Part shown: piece by piece, positions 31,994-43,316 of the stretch
Numbering within the stretch: the first letter of the stretch is position 1
Layout of the letters: each line of letters opens with the position of its first letter
Assembly: GCA_029532625.1 (NCBI GenBank)
Contig: JARFXM010000011.1
Coordinates: 3,051,501-3,115,500, forward strand
Direction: 5' to 3'
Length of the DNA stretch: 64,000 nucleotides
Origin: Lomentospora prolificans
Lineage: Eukaryota; Ascomycota; Sordariomycetes; Microascales; Microascaceae
Notes under the pieces: generated by a model
What the model saw: only the letters and a program-made list of their open reading frames with translations
The model's database searches: none
What the model was told of the DNA's origin: nothing
Made by a program: the position numbers and the translations under genes

Positions 31994-32537
31994 CGAATGT
32001 GCCGGCGAGCGGGATATTGGAGGAGGCTACGATCGCGGACTCATACAGAAAACGCAAAGCAGCCTAGAAGCCAAGGAGAAGTTGAAGGCCCAGCTAAAGC
32101 AAGTCCTGTGGCCTGATGAAACTGGGGGGGAGGGATCGAACCTACCCAAGGTCGTCATGATAGCCCACTCTCAGGGCTGTCTGATCCTACGACTGGTGTT
32201 GGAGGAATTCATCGAAGAGTTACAGGGGAAACCGGAGTTGGAAAATATGAAGAGGCTTTACGTCTTCACGTTTGGGAATCCGAGCTTGAATTGGGGTGTC
32301 AGCGAGCATTGTGCTGACACGGAGCACTTTGCGAACAGGGCAGACTTCGTTGCGAAGCTTGGCGTTTTGAATGGCTCGGATGGATACGAGGGACACCAGC
32401 GACAGCAGACCTTTGTGAACGAGACTTGGAGGGGCCATTTGTTCGGATCGCAATACAGCCTCGACCCCGAAGACTATGCGAACGAACCACAGTCCAGGTT
32501 GCTTCGTTGCGCTGACGGAAGTCCTATCGATTCCTAA
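31994..32537 (+). pseudogene. C-terminal hydrolase part of the split lipase-like gene, without a start
   Basis: An open frame of 180 codons that begins at the inversion junction and has no ATG near its start; the upstream in-frame codons run TAG ATA ATA. It opens ECAGERDIGGGYDRG, continues QSSLEAKEKLKAQLKQVLWP, and contains VVMIAHSQGCLILRLVLEEF, where AHSQG is a nucleophile elbow (G/A-x-S-x-G) of the alpha/beta-hydrolase fold. LYVFTFGNPSLNWG is the following strand with the usual GNP turn, and NRADFVAKLGVL carries an acidic residue where lipases have Asp. The end has WRGHLFGSQY, with a candidate catalytic His. Without the N-terminal half it has no start or promoter, so I class it as a pseudogene fragment. 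Confidence 0.68.
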
Positions 32538-34648
32538 TTTCGTTTTAGTGTTATTTAGTCAGGGTATTATGAGGCTCCAGATTGCAATATTATAAAAAGT
32601 GATCTATAAGCATACTGGTATGTTCTATACGCCGATAAGGATGGAAGTCTAGCTAGGAAATAGAGAACAACTACGAGTAAGCCAGATCAGGCAACTCCTC
32701 TTTTCTGAAAGAGCCACAAGAAAGAAGAACCTGGTCCAAGCGGCAAAGTAGGCAGACCCTTATGATCGAACTACAAGAATAAATATATACCACAGCAAGC
32801 CACAGTATCTCATGCAGAAATTCGATATCGAAGGCAACATCAGACCTGCAACTACTATTATATATATTATGGCCTAGACGATACCACTTAACAATATGTG
32901 AACTAGCCTTCTTAGGTATTATGATAAGAGGAAGCAGGTAGGAAATTAAAGCAAGACGTATGAATGAGAGTTGCCCTGCGATATGATCGTCAACGTCTAA
33001 TTAGCACCCCTCCACGCGCAACATTTTAATGCGGTCGCTCAAGGACCATAATAGTGCTTGAGCCTAGTCTATGATTCTCTCGGGCCACTCAAAGCTAGTG
33101 ACTTACATGTCAGCCGACAAGGCCGTCGAGGTGCGGGAAGGCGTATGCATTCTAGCCTGAGCGGGAACAGGTCGACTCTATGACATGCCACCGACTTACT
33201 CGGATTTAGATCGAGGCATAGAATTGGCTTCAATTGAAACTGAGAATAACAGCAGGTATTATAGGTTGGTAAAGCACTCCCTACCATAGAGCATGAGAGA
33301 CGAGAAGCATAGATGAGCTGGTTTCTTCTGAAAAGTCTCGATTGGCCAAAGTAAGAAAGAGTATGAACAGATAAGGACATATACATATATATATATATAA
33401 AAGGGGAAAAAATGGAAGGGAAGGGAGAAGGACAGCGTCGGCCGCGATGGGCACCAAGGCCTTCAGACCGCCCCAGTAAATTAAGGAACTGAGAATTCCG
33501 AAACCGGAAAACGAAGAGGGCCCCAAGAGGCTAGAGCACAATACATGACCGTGCTACTCCTGGCTTTCCTTCTTTCCCCAACAAACGTCGGATGACGGCA
33601 CAGAGAAACAGGTGGGGCATGCCGGCATTTCGGGAACGGCCCCGTAAGTCTGTGTCGACTCCGCAGGCTCACACCACCCTCACCAGCGTAGCCACACACC
33701 AACTATCCTGTCAAGACACCCTCAGGACTCTCCAAGAAGAGGACATTGGGTTGCAATATTGCACGCAATCGAACAAGGCTTGCTGTTTTCACGGTGACTG
33801 GATACGCTGGGCGTTTTGGCGCGAACGCACGGCATGGCTTAGACTTTATTGGGAGATGAAGCCAAGAAAATACCCAGGATCCCGGCCTACAGATTTATCA
33901 CCACATCCGCCCGCCGATAGCCCCACTCCGTACCAAGTTTCCCCGCACGCGTCACGGAGATATGAGCAATACGCAGATCCGAGGTCAAAAGATACTCGCT
34001 TCCATTACTTAGTTCAAATATGGTACCACCGCCCGCATACAAGCTATCGATTGCACAACGGGAAAAGAGCAAGGGTCCTCTTGCATATTCCTCCCTATGC
34101 CAAGCTTGGTAGAATCGATGTCCGCATCCGTATCGGGGTACACGCAGAGGCTAAATTAACAGTCCCTGGAGGGTCCCATGGCCAAGCCCGCTCCCCTGAG
34201 GTGACTACCCGAACCCTCTAAACTGCAGTCGCTGCAAAGCAGTGGAGACTCGTAGAAACGCTTGGAAGGGTGGTGGCGGTCCAGACGCAACCACAGAGAC
34301 TGCGTGATCGCCGGCTGGGATCATGCTCGCAGGCAAGTTGAGTCGTTTTACTTGGCAATAAGGCCCAGACCTAGGTTTTTGGCCGTATTTGCATCACGTG
34401 TATCAGAAGACATGGATGAGTCCGAATCGAAGTCTTGGCCCCCGTTGGGAAAAGGCGGAATCGCAACATCGCACGACTACAAAAGGAGGCGTTCCCCCTT
34501 CCTTACTACCTCGTACTTCACAACCTGACGAGCCAACTTTCCTACTCGTTCCCATCAACGATCGTCTCAAGAAACCGCATCCAATACTACATTAGGCTCA
34601 CCTTCCTATCCCACATTTAACCTCAACGTCTATCCTTAAGAAAGCACG
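32538..34648. other. Intergenic region with (TA)n tract
   Basis: Contains a dinucleotide TA run at about 33379-33400. A 209-codon frame at 33592-34221 has an ATG but a composition (Arg/His/Pro-rich, no domain) expected of chance. The right end is the promoter/leader of the 62-residue gene. Confidence 0.4.
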
Positions 34649-34837
34649 ATGGCGGACGCCGCCCAGCCTCAAGTCGAACAAAAGGACACTATCTGGACCA
34701 AGATCCGAAAGGCTCTTCGTCCTCCCGCCGTTCGGGCCATCGACGATCTACGCGCCCGCGACGCAAAGAGACTCGCAGAGAAAGCAGAACGCCAAAGGGC
34801 CGAAGCCGAAGCCCAGGGCCTCCCAACGCCCCAATAA
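34649..34837 (+). CDS. Small charged helical protein, 62 residues
   Basis: Starts at an ATG in good context (AGCACGATGG). The sequence is MADAAQPQVEQKDTIWTKIRKALRPP followed by a long charged helix: RAIDDLRARDAKRLAEKAERQRAEAEAQG. The middle (KIRKALRPPAVRAI) is amphipathic and basic, and the second half is rich in alternating R/K and E, as in a single stable alpha-helix or short coiled coil. No signal peptide or transmembrane segment. The codons lack the low-complexity look of chance frames, and an opposite-strand frame is much less protein-like. I do not recognise a named family. A role as a small membrane-associated or ribosome-associated helix protein would be speculation. Confidence 0.6.
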   Translation: MADAAQPQVEQKDTIWTKIRKALRPPAVRAIDDLRARDAKRLAEKAERQRAEAEAQGLPTPQ

Positions 34838-35496
34838 GATACCCTCGATGATACCGGCCAGCAGAACCACCTACTCTCGGCAAATGTACCCAGAGTCTGA
34901 TACGGAGAGTAATACGAGAAAAGCGCTCAGCATGGAAGGATCTATCGACTTAGTGGACGAAGTCTCGGTCTGACTGAATAGAGAGTGGGCTTTCACTCTC
35001 ATGGGAGATTGAAGTGGCGTTTTTGATACCAATACCAAGAAGAATAATACCCATACTTATACCATTCTAGTTTCATAATACACCTTACCCCTAGATTTGC
35101 ATGCGTGTCTACTCGGTTCTCGGCCCCCAAGCTGAGGCTTTTGGTGAATTTTACCTACTGTTTATAGATTGTAATGGTCGTGCTTGTTCGTTTACTACGG
35201 AGACACCCGTTGTCCCTACGGCTGCTAACAACCTTATTATACTTGTACGAAGATGAACCTGACGTAGCAAAGAACGAGTCTGTAATCTGCGTTGTCAGGT
35301 TGAACTTTCTTCGCTAGTGGTTGACGGATGACAGACCGTGCTACACAAACTTTACGAAACAACAATCTAACTCCGAGATTAAAAATAAATCTGCGCCTGC
35401 TCGTAAACTATTATGCCGCAACCTTTAAAACTTCTCCATGTGCCGTAATTGCTTCTCCTCTTATAACACCGCGACCGAGCCTATACTCTCAGTTGC
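34838..35496. other. 3' region between convergent genes
   Basis: The small plus-strand gene and the minus-strand permease end toward each other here. AT-rich, no gene seen. Confidence 0.4.
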
Positions 35497-37465
35497 TCAA
35501 GCCTTGGTGCCCATTCTTTCAAAGTATCTGCGCACTGCGTCGTTAAACTCATCTTCCTCCTCAACACTGGAATCACCGCCCTGCGCTTGCGCTCGGCGCT
35601 TTCTCTCCTCGGAGAGAACCCACTCCCCCCGGAGGTCCTGGATCTTCACCTTGAAGTCCTTCTCAGCATCATATCTCTTTCCAACGCCTCGTAACTTCTC
35701 CCACACCGATAAATGCGCCGGGTGTACAGCAACACCGTGATATTCCGCTTCCTTGCCCGCCAGAATATATTCCCATCGCCGTTCGAGTTCTTTCAGATCA
35801 AGGCCCGTCGTATCAGGCAAGAAGACAAAGGTCAACAGCATTCCCAGGAGGCCGAACCAGGGGACGACGAGGAACTTGGTGTGCGCATCGATATAGTTGA
35901 ATAAAACAGAGGCAAGCATGGCGCCGGCCTTGCCCACCGAGGCCGAGAAGCCATGGGCTGTTGCACGAATAGGCGTCGGGAACACCTCGCCCGCGACGAG
36001 GAAGGTGACGGAGTTGGGCCCAAGTTGGATGAAAAACGAGCTGAGAAAATACATTGCTTGGAAGGCCTTTATGCCCGATGGGCTTGTGTAGTATTCGAAG
36101 CGGAAGGCCGGGATGACAAACATGATGAAGCACATGAGGAAACCAACGAGCTGCATCTTCATCCGGCCGTAGAGCTTGTTATCGATCAACAGTGTCGCGC
36201 TATAATATCCCACTAGCGAGATTGTGATATTGAGGAGATTCCAGAGCCAGGATTGCATAACGGAGTCGGGGTTGTTGCTAATGACGGCGATAAATTGACC
36301 CTGAAACAGCTTATTGCCGTAGAAGAATACATCGTTGCAAAACCATGTGCCAGCGGTAGCTAGAAGTCGCCCTCCAAAATGCTTGAGGATATACTTTAGG
36401 GATCTCACATCGTATCCGGTTACGTTGCGCTTCTTTTTTAGGTCGTTCAGGTGGCTACTCGGATACTTTAGCACAAAGGCTCGGTAGTAGACAAGCCAGA
36501 GAGTACCAAGAGCCGGGATAGCGAACGATAGTCGAAATGTCAGTTGAGTTGCCTTCTTGGAGTACGGAGGATCGCCATCTCCGCTGTTAAAAATCAGCAG
36601 AAGGATGATTAGAAGTGCCTGATTGATGAACTGGCCCCAGCCTTGCATCAGGAAAGCCATTGTAACTTTTCGGCCCCGATGCATCCTATCGTCTCTCATG
36701 GCACGGATCCCCTTCTTCTTGGCGTTTTCCATAGCAGCCGTAGCGGTCAGCGGGTATTCTCCTCCGACCCCGACGCCTGGTAACGTTTGTCAGTGGTAAG
36801 CCCGAATCAGCCTCTCGCGAGTACATACCATAGATGAACAGAGATACAGCGTAGCAAATGACCCACCCCTGAAGGTCAATTCCCCAGCTTCCCGTGAGCA
36901 TAAGCAGACCGGCAGTCATAATCACGGCATCCTGTATGAGACCCCATCGTCTCCCAATCCAATCGCCGATAATACCAACGCCAATCTGGCCAACAGTGAT
37001 TCCAATGATGCCTAGATAAATCACGCTGGCGACCAAATTGACATCGCACTGCGTCGCGTCGTCGGTCCAGCATTGAGGCCAGGCGGACGCAAAGAGAGTA
37101 TGCAGATTGCCGATCGAAAACAGCACATATCCCTGAAGTCCTATTCCGGCACCCGGTAACACGGCATTTCGGAAATACCAGGTAATCGGCCGAAGCGGGT
37201 TCTTCCGTACCGTGTGGCGAAAGGATCGAAACTCCGACTTGGCTTCTTGGTGGTTCACTCTGTTTACAAAGGCAATTCGCTCGCGAAGAGGGAGGTCTGC
37301 CCAATATCTCCCATCGGGAGTATAGATATCGTCGGGATGGGTGAGGTAGCCAAAAATGGAGCGTTCGTCCTCTGTGGTTCTTGGTTCCGGCGTGTGATTA
37401 GACTCTGTTGGGCGAGAAGGTGGCTTTTCTTCGCCGCCAGTGACAGGCGGGGCGGTTGTATCCAT
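35497..37465 (-). CDS. MFS permease, phosphate:H+ symporter (PHO84/GIT1-like) family
   Basis: Two exons (37465-36829, 36776-35497; 52-nt intron) give 638 residues. The open frame starts 24 nt earlier at a TTG, so I take the ATG MDTTAPPVTGG. A long hydrophilic N-terminus (about 110 residues) precedes TM1. The loop 2-3 signature is GIIGDWIGRRWGLIQD, and across the intron GVGVGGEYPLTATAAME matches the PHS-family GxGGDYPLS motif with Glu in place of Asp. GRKVTMAFLMQGWGQFIN and NDVFFYGNKLFQGQF match TM5 and TM7 of the family. After TM12 (LLTFVFLPDTTGLDLKELE, the usual sugar/phosphate-porter ending) comes a long charged tail. Expected role: plasma-membrane proton-coupled uptake of phosphate or a glycerophospho-compound. 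Confidence 0.87.
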
Positions 37466-38295
37466 GTCTGATATGACTCTGGCCGTCAAGCCTGTGACAA
37501 TGACAAGCCCCTAGATAAGGAAGAGGTGGAGATTTGGTCCAGGGCGCGGTTCACTATATTAAAAAGAGCCGTGCGGTTGTGGGAGTAAACGGAATGGCGG
37601 AGTGAAGCCGTCAGTAGAGGAGCAAGAATTTCTGGCTCTTCACGATGTAATAATCTGTGGCTTGAGGGCACAACTCCTTGATTGATTATTATGTCTTATC
37701 AATTTGGCGCAGGCGGTTGGGCTCGAAGAGCGGGTTGGCTAATGTCAGTCAGACCTGCAAGTCGTGTTACCAGCTGTCGTCGCAGAAATTTGAGACAATG
37801 CCATTCTTAAGCTTTTCGTGGTTGTCCGTTTTGAGGGCCAGCCGCAGGATCGTGTTGATGTTCAGTGTAGCATCCCAAAAAAAGTTTTCACGATGCAATC
37901 AAATGGCCAAGCTTCAGGTTGGTTGATACGTGACACGATGACGAAGTTTTGGGTTGAAGCTAGGAAGATACCAAGACCTTGGCGCTCGCGGCGCTGATGC
38001 GTCATTATTATTATACAGCGCAGGAAACTCGCACGTGTGTTTTAGAGCGGGTGTTCATTCGCTCTAGGGCCGAACATGGGCCGGCGTTAAGAGCCTTGGA
38101 TCCAACATTGAAGGTGGCGCACCTCTTTTGAGATCACGATGGGGCTGTCGCATACGTAAGCAACATTTAGTGTGTGCATAAAATTGCACAGCAGTATTGC
38201 ATTTTATTTTATGCTTACGAAGTGGTTATCATACATTCGTACATTTAAATCCGGCTCGCGGCAACTCCCACAATAAGGATGAAAAGCAAGATTCA
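37466..38295. other. Intergenic region
   Basis: Promoter side of the permease and 3' side of the thioesterase gene. No gene seen. Confidence 0.4.
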
Positions 38296-39273
38296 TCATA
38301 GGGACGCGCGGTTGGCATCATTAGCTGGCTTCGGCCGCATTATTGACTGTTGAGACATGTTGGCCACCATATTCCCAGCCTCATCCCAGAGTCTTGATTC
38401 CGAGTACGTCCTTCCCTCGTGACCAGCAACGCACTTCAATTCCCTCAGATGCCACTTGGTAAGGTCCAAATCGTTGGTGAAGAACCTCATAGAGAAATCC
38501 AGACTTGAACAGGCACCGGAGTCATACAAGGACATGTTGTGGTGGGTAAGCGGTAAGAAGGACAGATTGGCATCCATCATGAACCCAAGGGCGGAATAGT
38601 GGCCGTGGGTAGACTCCGGCTTGTGGTATACGCGGAACCAGTCTGCTGATGTCTTGTCCGTGATGGAGAGGTGTTCCTGTCCAGTCTTCACCTCTGAGAC
38701 CAGTCCACTGAGATTATGCGAGGAGATGCCTTCAGGAGCCAACCGCGAATCGAAGAACCTGTTCATGAGCCCAAACATGATGCCGTGTAGCCGGGCCTTT
38801 TCCTCCGACACAAGCTTCTCATCCACAAGATGTTGGGCAATCTCGAGACGGCTCTTGCACTTCTCCGGCGGCGAATAAGTCCTGGTCGGCGGTGCAGAGA
38901 AGATGAACAAAGACGCCTTCTCCCGAGTCTGGAAATCCAACAGCATACTCATGCATGGTCTCTGCGAGCCGTCCTTGGTCTCCTGGCTAAGGACTACCTC
39001 CCTCGTCGCAAAAGTCCTGGTGTCGCGTAATCTCCGAACAGTACAGAGGAGCTTGCGGTCCGTGAATGTGGGACCAAGATAATTTCCCATGGCGGTGTAG
39101 AGGTAGTAGTCGGAAGGAACGGTGGCACACGCGGCTTCGATGCCCACGCCGATCGTGAACCCCCCGTACGAGATATTGGCGGCATTTCCCATGCGTTCCG
39201 GGAAGAACCGTGAGACGAACTGATCCTTCCCTACGGAGTCGACTGCAATTTGATCTGAAATTGTCTCTGCCAT
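38296..39273 (-). CDS. Acyl-CoA thioesterase II (TesB/ACOT8-like, double hot-dog)
   Basis: Intronless, 325 residues from the ATG. The N-terminal hot-dog begins with GNAANISYGGFTIGVGIEAA (the family's R/G-x-x-x-GG-x helix start), then YLYTAMGNYLGPTFTDRKLL and VRRLRDTRTFATREVVLSQ, the signature strand RDGRSFxxRxV. The C-terminal hot-dog contains SLDFSMRFF, where family enzymes have SLDHxxxFH; the Asp of the catalytic D-T/S-Q triad is present and SQQSIMR supplies the Ser/Gln. It hydrolyses fatty acyl-CoA to free acid and CoA, usually in peroxisomes. The C-terminus (RASL) is not a classical PTS1 tripeptide, so location is uncertain; a role in a lipid pathway or in a divergent secondary pathway is possible. 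Confidence 0.88.
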   Translation of the reverse strand: MAETISDQIAVDSVGKDQFVSRFFPERMGNAANISYGGFTIGVGIEAACATVPSDYYLYTAMGNYLGPTFTDRKLLCTVRRLRDTRTFATREVVLSQETKDGSQRPCMSMLLDFQTREKASLFIFSAPPTRTYSPPEKCKSRLEIAQHLVDEKLVSEEKARLHGIMFGLMNRFFDSRLAPEGISSHNLSGLVSEVKTGQEHLSITDKTSADWFRVYHKPESTHGHYSALGFMMDANLSFLPLTHHNMSLYDSGACSSLDFSMRFFTNDLDLTKWHLRELKCVAGHEGRTYSESRLWDEAGNMVANMSQQSIMRPKPANDANRASL

Positions 39274-40551
39274 GGTGATGAATGAACCAGCGAGTCACTG
39301 TAAATATCTTGTCGTGGGTTTCAGGTTGGACAAGCGCTTAGAGACTGAATGGGTGTGTGTCTGAGCTTCAGCACTTTGAGTTGACATTGATCCATTATTA
39401 GCAGTTGGCCGGTCTGGCAGTAATATTTCTTCTAGATTTGGTTTGCCGGTTCGGAGGGAAGAATGAGCCGAGGTTGAAATCCTCGTTGTAAGGCCCACTA
39501 AATTGTTAGTGCCAGCTGGCAGTGCGTTTTTGTTCAAGGCCTGGCTGGCTCCTGCGACATACCGAGGGTGAATGAATACTTGCCAGTTGTGCTTCCCCCA
39601 AGCTGGCTCTCTTCACTAATACTGACCAACCAGGGCCTGCAGGCATACATGTACTGAAACAGCCTGCCAGCGTTGCTGGCGGAGATAAGGTGCTGCGGGC
39701 CCACATTGATCGCATCTTGACTAACATCGTACATCGGCCCCAGCTTCGTCATCCACCCTTGGTTGATTGGGAGTGTCGAAGGTCCCTGAAGGTCCTTGAA
39801 ATATCAGTTCTGGGGTCTCTGCCCGTGGCCAGCCATGAAAGGAAATGCCTGGCCAGGCTGGCCCGAGAATGGTCGCCAGCCAGCTGTTGCAGCACATTTT
39901 GGTGGCTAGCTGGCCACGCTGGTGGTCCGCCAGCTCAGCCGCCCAGCATTCGACGACGAGGTTTGGCCTTGTATTCAATTCATATCTCACGTCGCTCGTT
40001 GGGAGACACTCAATAATTTTTTTGACATTACCGTGATCTGTTTATCTTTATGTTCCTTTATTCTACTTATCTTGCGTCGAGTCGAGGAATGATTAGCCCA
40101 ACGCATCAAGTGAATAAGAGGTTCGGCCATGCGATTTTTCAGGACTAATCGTATATCATGGGTCCTAGCTCAGTCCTTGACTCAGTCCTTGATGCTTGGT
40201 CTAATCAAGCCACACGCAGGGTTTGCACAGATAATATTATTGCTCGTCGCTTCAGGTGATGATATAAAAATGCCAGGTCCCTGCGTTGGCTGCCTATATC
40301 CAGTTGTCAGTGTCGGTGCACAGCCCCAGCGGGGTTGAGGCTGGAGATTTTGTTTATGATCTCCCTCCCAGACTGAATTCACCCCGATCGACTGCGTGGG
40401 AAGGGCGTAATGATTTAAAATCAACAGAATCATCCAAACTCTATCTCCTCCGTTTCTACTCAGAGACCAAATATCTTTTTTCTTTTTTTTTTTTCGAAAT
40501 TACGTACAGAGAACGCGATCGTGGAACAAGAATAGATCCTTGCATGCCAAG
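39274..40551. other. Intergenic, divergent promoters of thioesterase and CorA-like genes
   Basis: 1.28 kb between two genes transcribed away from each other. The stretch 39560-39950 is unusually rich in GGCCAGC/GCTGGC-type words (GCTGGC, CTGGCCA and variants on both strands), giving many small imperfect palindromes. No gene seen. Confidence 0.4.
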
Positions 40552-42363
40552 ATGGACGACTACCTCTTTCGGTCGCTCGTCAGCTCGTGCAGGGAAGTGC
40601 AGGAGAGCACCAGTTCTCTGGAAATCACCACATATTCGGTAAGACGACATTTTTCTTTTACTGTCTTCTTACTTTCGTTCGCGGTTCCCCGACGCGTGCA
40701 TGGACATTTTGATATGCGCAACGAGTAAACTAATTGGTGTCGCAGAACACATCATACAACACCGTTGTTGAGCACGAGCTGTCAGATTACGATTTTGAGG
40801 ATTTCTTGAATCGAAAGGTACAGGTTTCATCCCTTAAGCCTAGTCGTCTATGCTGGTTATGTCTAACTTGATGATAGGGAACATTTTCTCCGCCTCCATC
40901 CCGCTATGGTATCAAGCCACTAGGAACCCTTCGTCTCGTGCAAGTGATGTGAGCGTATCCACGCTGGTGATCAAGCCATACTAATATCAGGCGACTATTA
41001 CAGAGTTCAGAAAGAAGCAAATAATCCCAATACTTTCAGTCCACAGGTGATTTCCCTAGATGCTAAGAATTATGAACAGATGGTTCGGACGTTCGGCTTG
41101 CCGACTCGGGCCATCGAGGGCACAAGCGTTGTTGGCCCCTTCTTTTGGTCATTCATAGACCACCGGGCAAAAGATCCCAGGCTTCGTAAGTGATAGTTTC
41201 GGTGGCTTCTATGCAAAGGAAAGAAAACACGGTCATGTTCTAATCTCGACTTCCAACAGATGTCATTTTCCGGAAATCGGACACGCAAAAGCTGGGTAAA
41301 ACAGAGGGGTGGGAAGTAGTGCTATCTCACTCCTTTGTAACTGGTATGACGACGGGGTTTGTCAAGGGTACCACGACTTCACATATCAGAAAGTCACTGG
41401 AAGACCTCGTCGAATGCGCCACCCAAACGAACCATCCTCTCATCCTACCCCTGATCCTCTTATCCTACGATCTCGGTTCAGATCGCGACCAGCAGCTACG
41501 CGATACGAGAGACTGGGTACGACGTCTTGAGCAATCGATATCACAGCGAATCGAAGGCCAAGATGATGACAGCAGCGTAACCAGTGCGGGTGAGATGAAG
41601 GAGAGCATGGCGGATATCGAGGACACCAACCGAGCGCTCGTGGAATGCCACGCGCGTGTACTACGAAAGCGGCCGCAGGACTGGCTAGAAATCGTCTCCG
41701 GCATGGAGGACGCCATGTCCCAATTTAGGGCTAGAGTGCTTCCCGAGACATGGACGGACGAGCTGGAAGCTACTCACGCAAGCATCCTGGGGAGGTTAGC
41801 TTTCTATCGAACCAAATTGAGGGCGATTGAGGGATACGTCCACACGACGATTGAGCGCTTGAGCATCCAGAGGAACGCAGTAAGTGGTACCCACCTCGGG
41901 AATACAACGCCTTTCGAGTCTACTGACGACCCAATAGTTGACAAACGTCATGGCGCATCGGGAATCCATAGTCAACTTACAGATGGTGGCCATGATTACG
42001 GACCAGCGTCGAATCGCGCAGGCAAGTAAGAAGGATGGCAACGCATTGAAGCGCCTGTCGATGATGGGCGCCGTGTTCCTTCCGGGGACCTTTATCGCGT
42101 CTCTTTTCAGCATGGTCTTCTTCAATTTCCGCGCAAGTGATGCCGATGGCAAGGCCAAGATCGACGTCGCGCCGCAACTATGGATCTACTTTGCCGTCGC
42201 CGGACCATTGACGCTCGCGGTTGTCTTGTTCATGTGGCTGTGGGACCGTAAGCGTGAGAAGAGGGCCAAAAAGGCCGCCAATGTCCTTGAAGCTGGCGTC
42301 ATGAATATGGAAAAGGATGTTATGATGCAATTGCAGCGGCAGAGGATGGAGGATCGCTGTTAA
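40552..42363 (+). CDS. CorA-like Mg2+ transporter family protein without GMN motif
   Basis: Six exons (40552-40638, 40746-40817, 40878-40948, 41004-41185, 41260-41879, 41938-42363) give 485 residues, all joints in phase. The large soluble N-terminal domain contains FGLPTRAIEGTSVVGPFFWSF and an alpha-helical stalk (LRAIEGYVHTTIERLSIQRNA, then NVMAHRESIVNLQMVAMITDQRRI). Two C-terminal TMs follow: MMGAVFLPGTFIASLFSMVF and IYFAVAGPLTLAVVLFMWLW. In true CorA channels the pore loop after TM1 is YGMN; here the corresponding place reads FSMVF, as in a large fungal CorA-like group. Expected in a membrane with the N-domain cytosolic. Ion selectivity is uncertain because the GMN filter is missing. The exon-3 donor/exon-4 acceptor pair was chosen to keep frame. 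Confidence 0.85.
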
Positions 42364-43316
42364 GCGAGGGGTGTCTAGGGGTGAGTCACGTGGCATGGGG
42401 GAAGTGACGGAACATCGGCAAGGAACTCGTAACGAGCAAACACGCTTGCTGGATATGTGATTCTTTTCACCGCTATGACATAGTTAGGAGTTTTGTTGTA
42501 CTGAGATGGGTCGGCGTTTCGGAGACATGGGAACTGTTGGAGTGAAGGCCGATATCTGCGAGGCAGAGGCCGGTTCATCGCTCCGTTTCAGAATATAAGT
42601 CGATTATTATACTTCGTATTCTTATTGTACCCACCGAAAATGATAAGATTGGAGATGTAATGTGTGTGTGTGTGTATGTGTGTGTGTGTGTGACGAGGTC
42701 TGTGCCTTGGTGATTGCGGCGTTGCGCCGATCATCCGAGAGAAATACGCCAATGGTATTTAATAACGAGGGGACGCCCTCCCCGGAATTCGTCGGATTCC
42801 GGGGGAGCGGCGTGGCAAGGCCGCTGAACGAATGGTCTCCACTGGGGCCTCTCCGGTAAACGGCCATTCTCCAGGAGATTTTGGAAGAACTGCGTTTTCC
42901 ATGTCGATAGGATCCATAGGATTCAAGGTAAGTAGTGTTTGCTCTCCTGAGCTTCGTTTCAAGATGGAAGGATTATTAGACCTGGCCAGAGGGCGAATCG
43001 TGAGCGTCGATTGATCACCAACTCAAGAGTTTAAAACACATCAACTTTGACAATGATTATTGAATCTAATCGTCTATTTTAGTTCAACGAGCAAAACAAA
43101 CTATTAAACAAGAAGGAGCGGGTAGGTAGGGAGGCAACTCCCCCTTCCCCGCGCAGTCGTCGTTCTTTCATCCGTGAGGCTATTAAAACATGAAGGCCCT
43201 TGGAAATCCAATCACTAAACGCCACCCATGCAGCCTTGAGGTATCCATAGTGCCGAATTTAAACATTACTCATTAAATAGCACGCTCATAGGAGCAGCGA
43301 GAACCCGGTGACGAGT
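42364..43316. other. Intergenic region between convergent genes
   Basis: Contains a (TG)n microsatellite and, at 42777-42800, a short inverted word (CCGGAATTCGTCGGATTCCGG). No gene. Confidence 0.4.
42661..42692. repeat. (TG)n microsatellite
   Basis: 32 nt of TG dinucleotide with one TA interruption. Confidence 0.97.

Noticed and set aside
33592..34221. 209-codon plus-strand frame
   Set aside because: Arg/His/Pro-rich with no hydrophobic core, motif or splice support; a frame in intergenic DNA.
35497..37489. Permease start at 37489
   Set aside because: The codon there is TTG; the ATG at 37465 is used.
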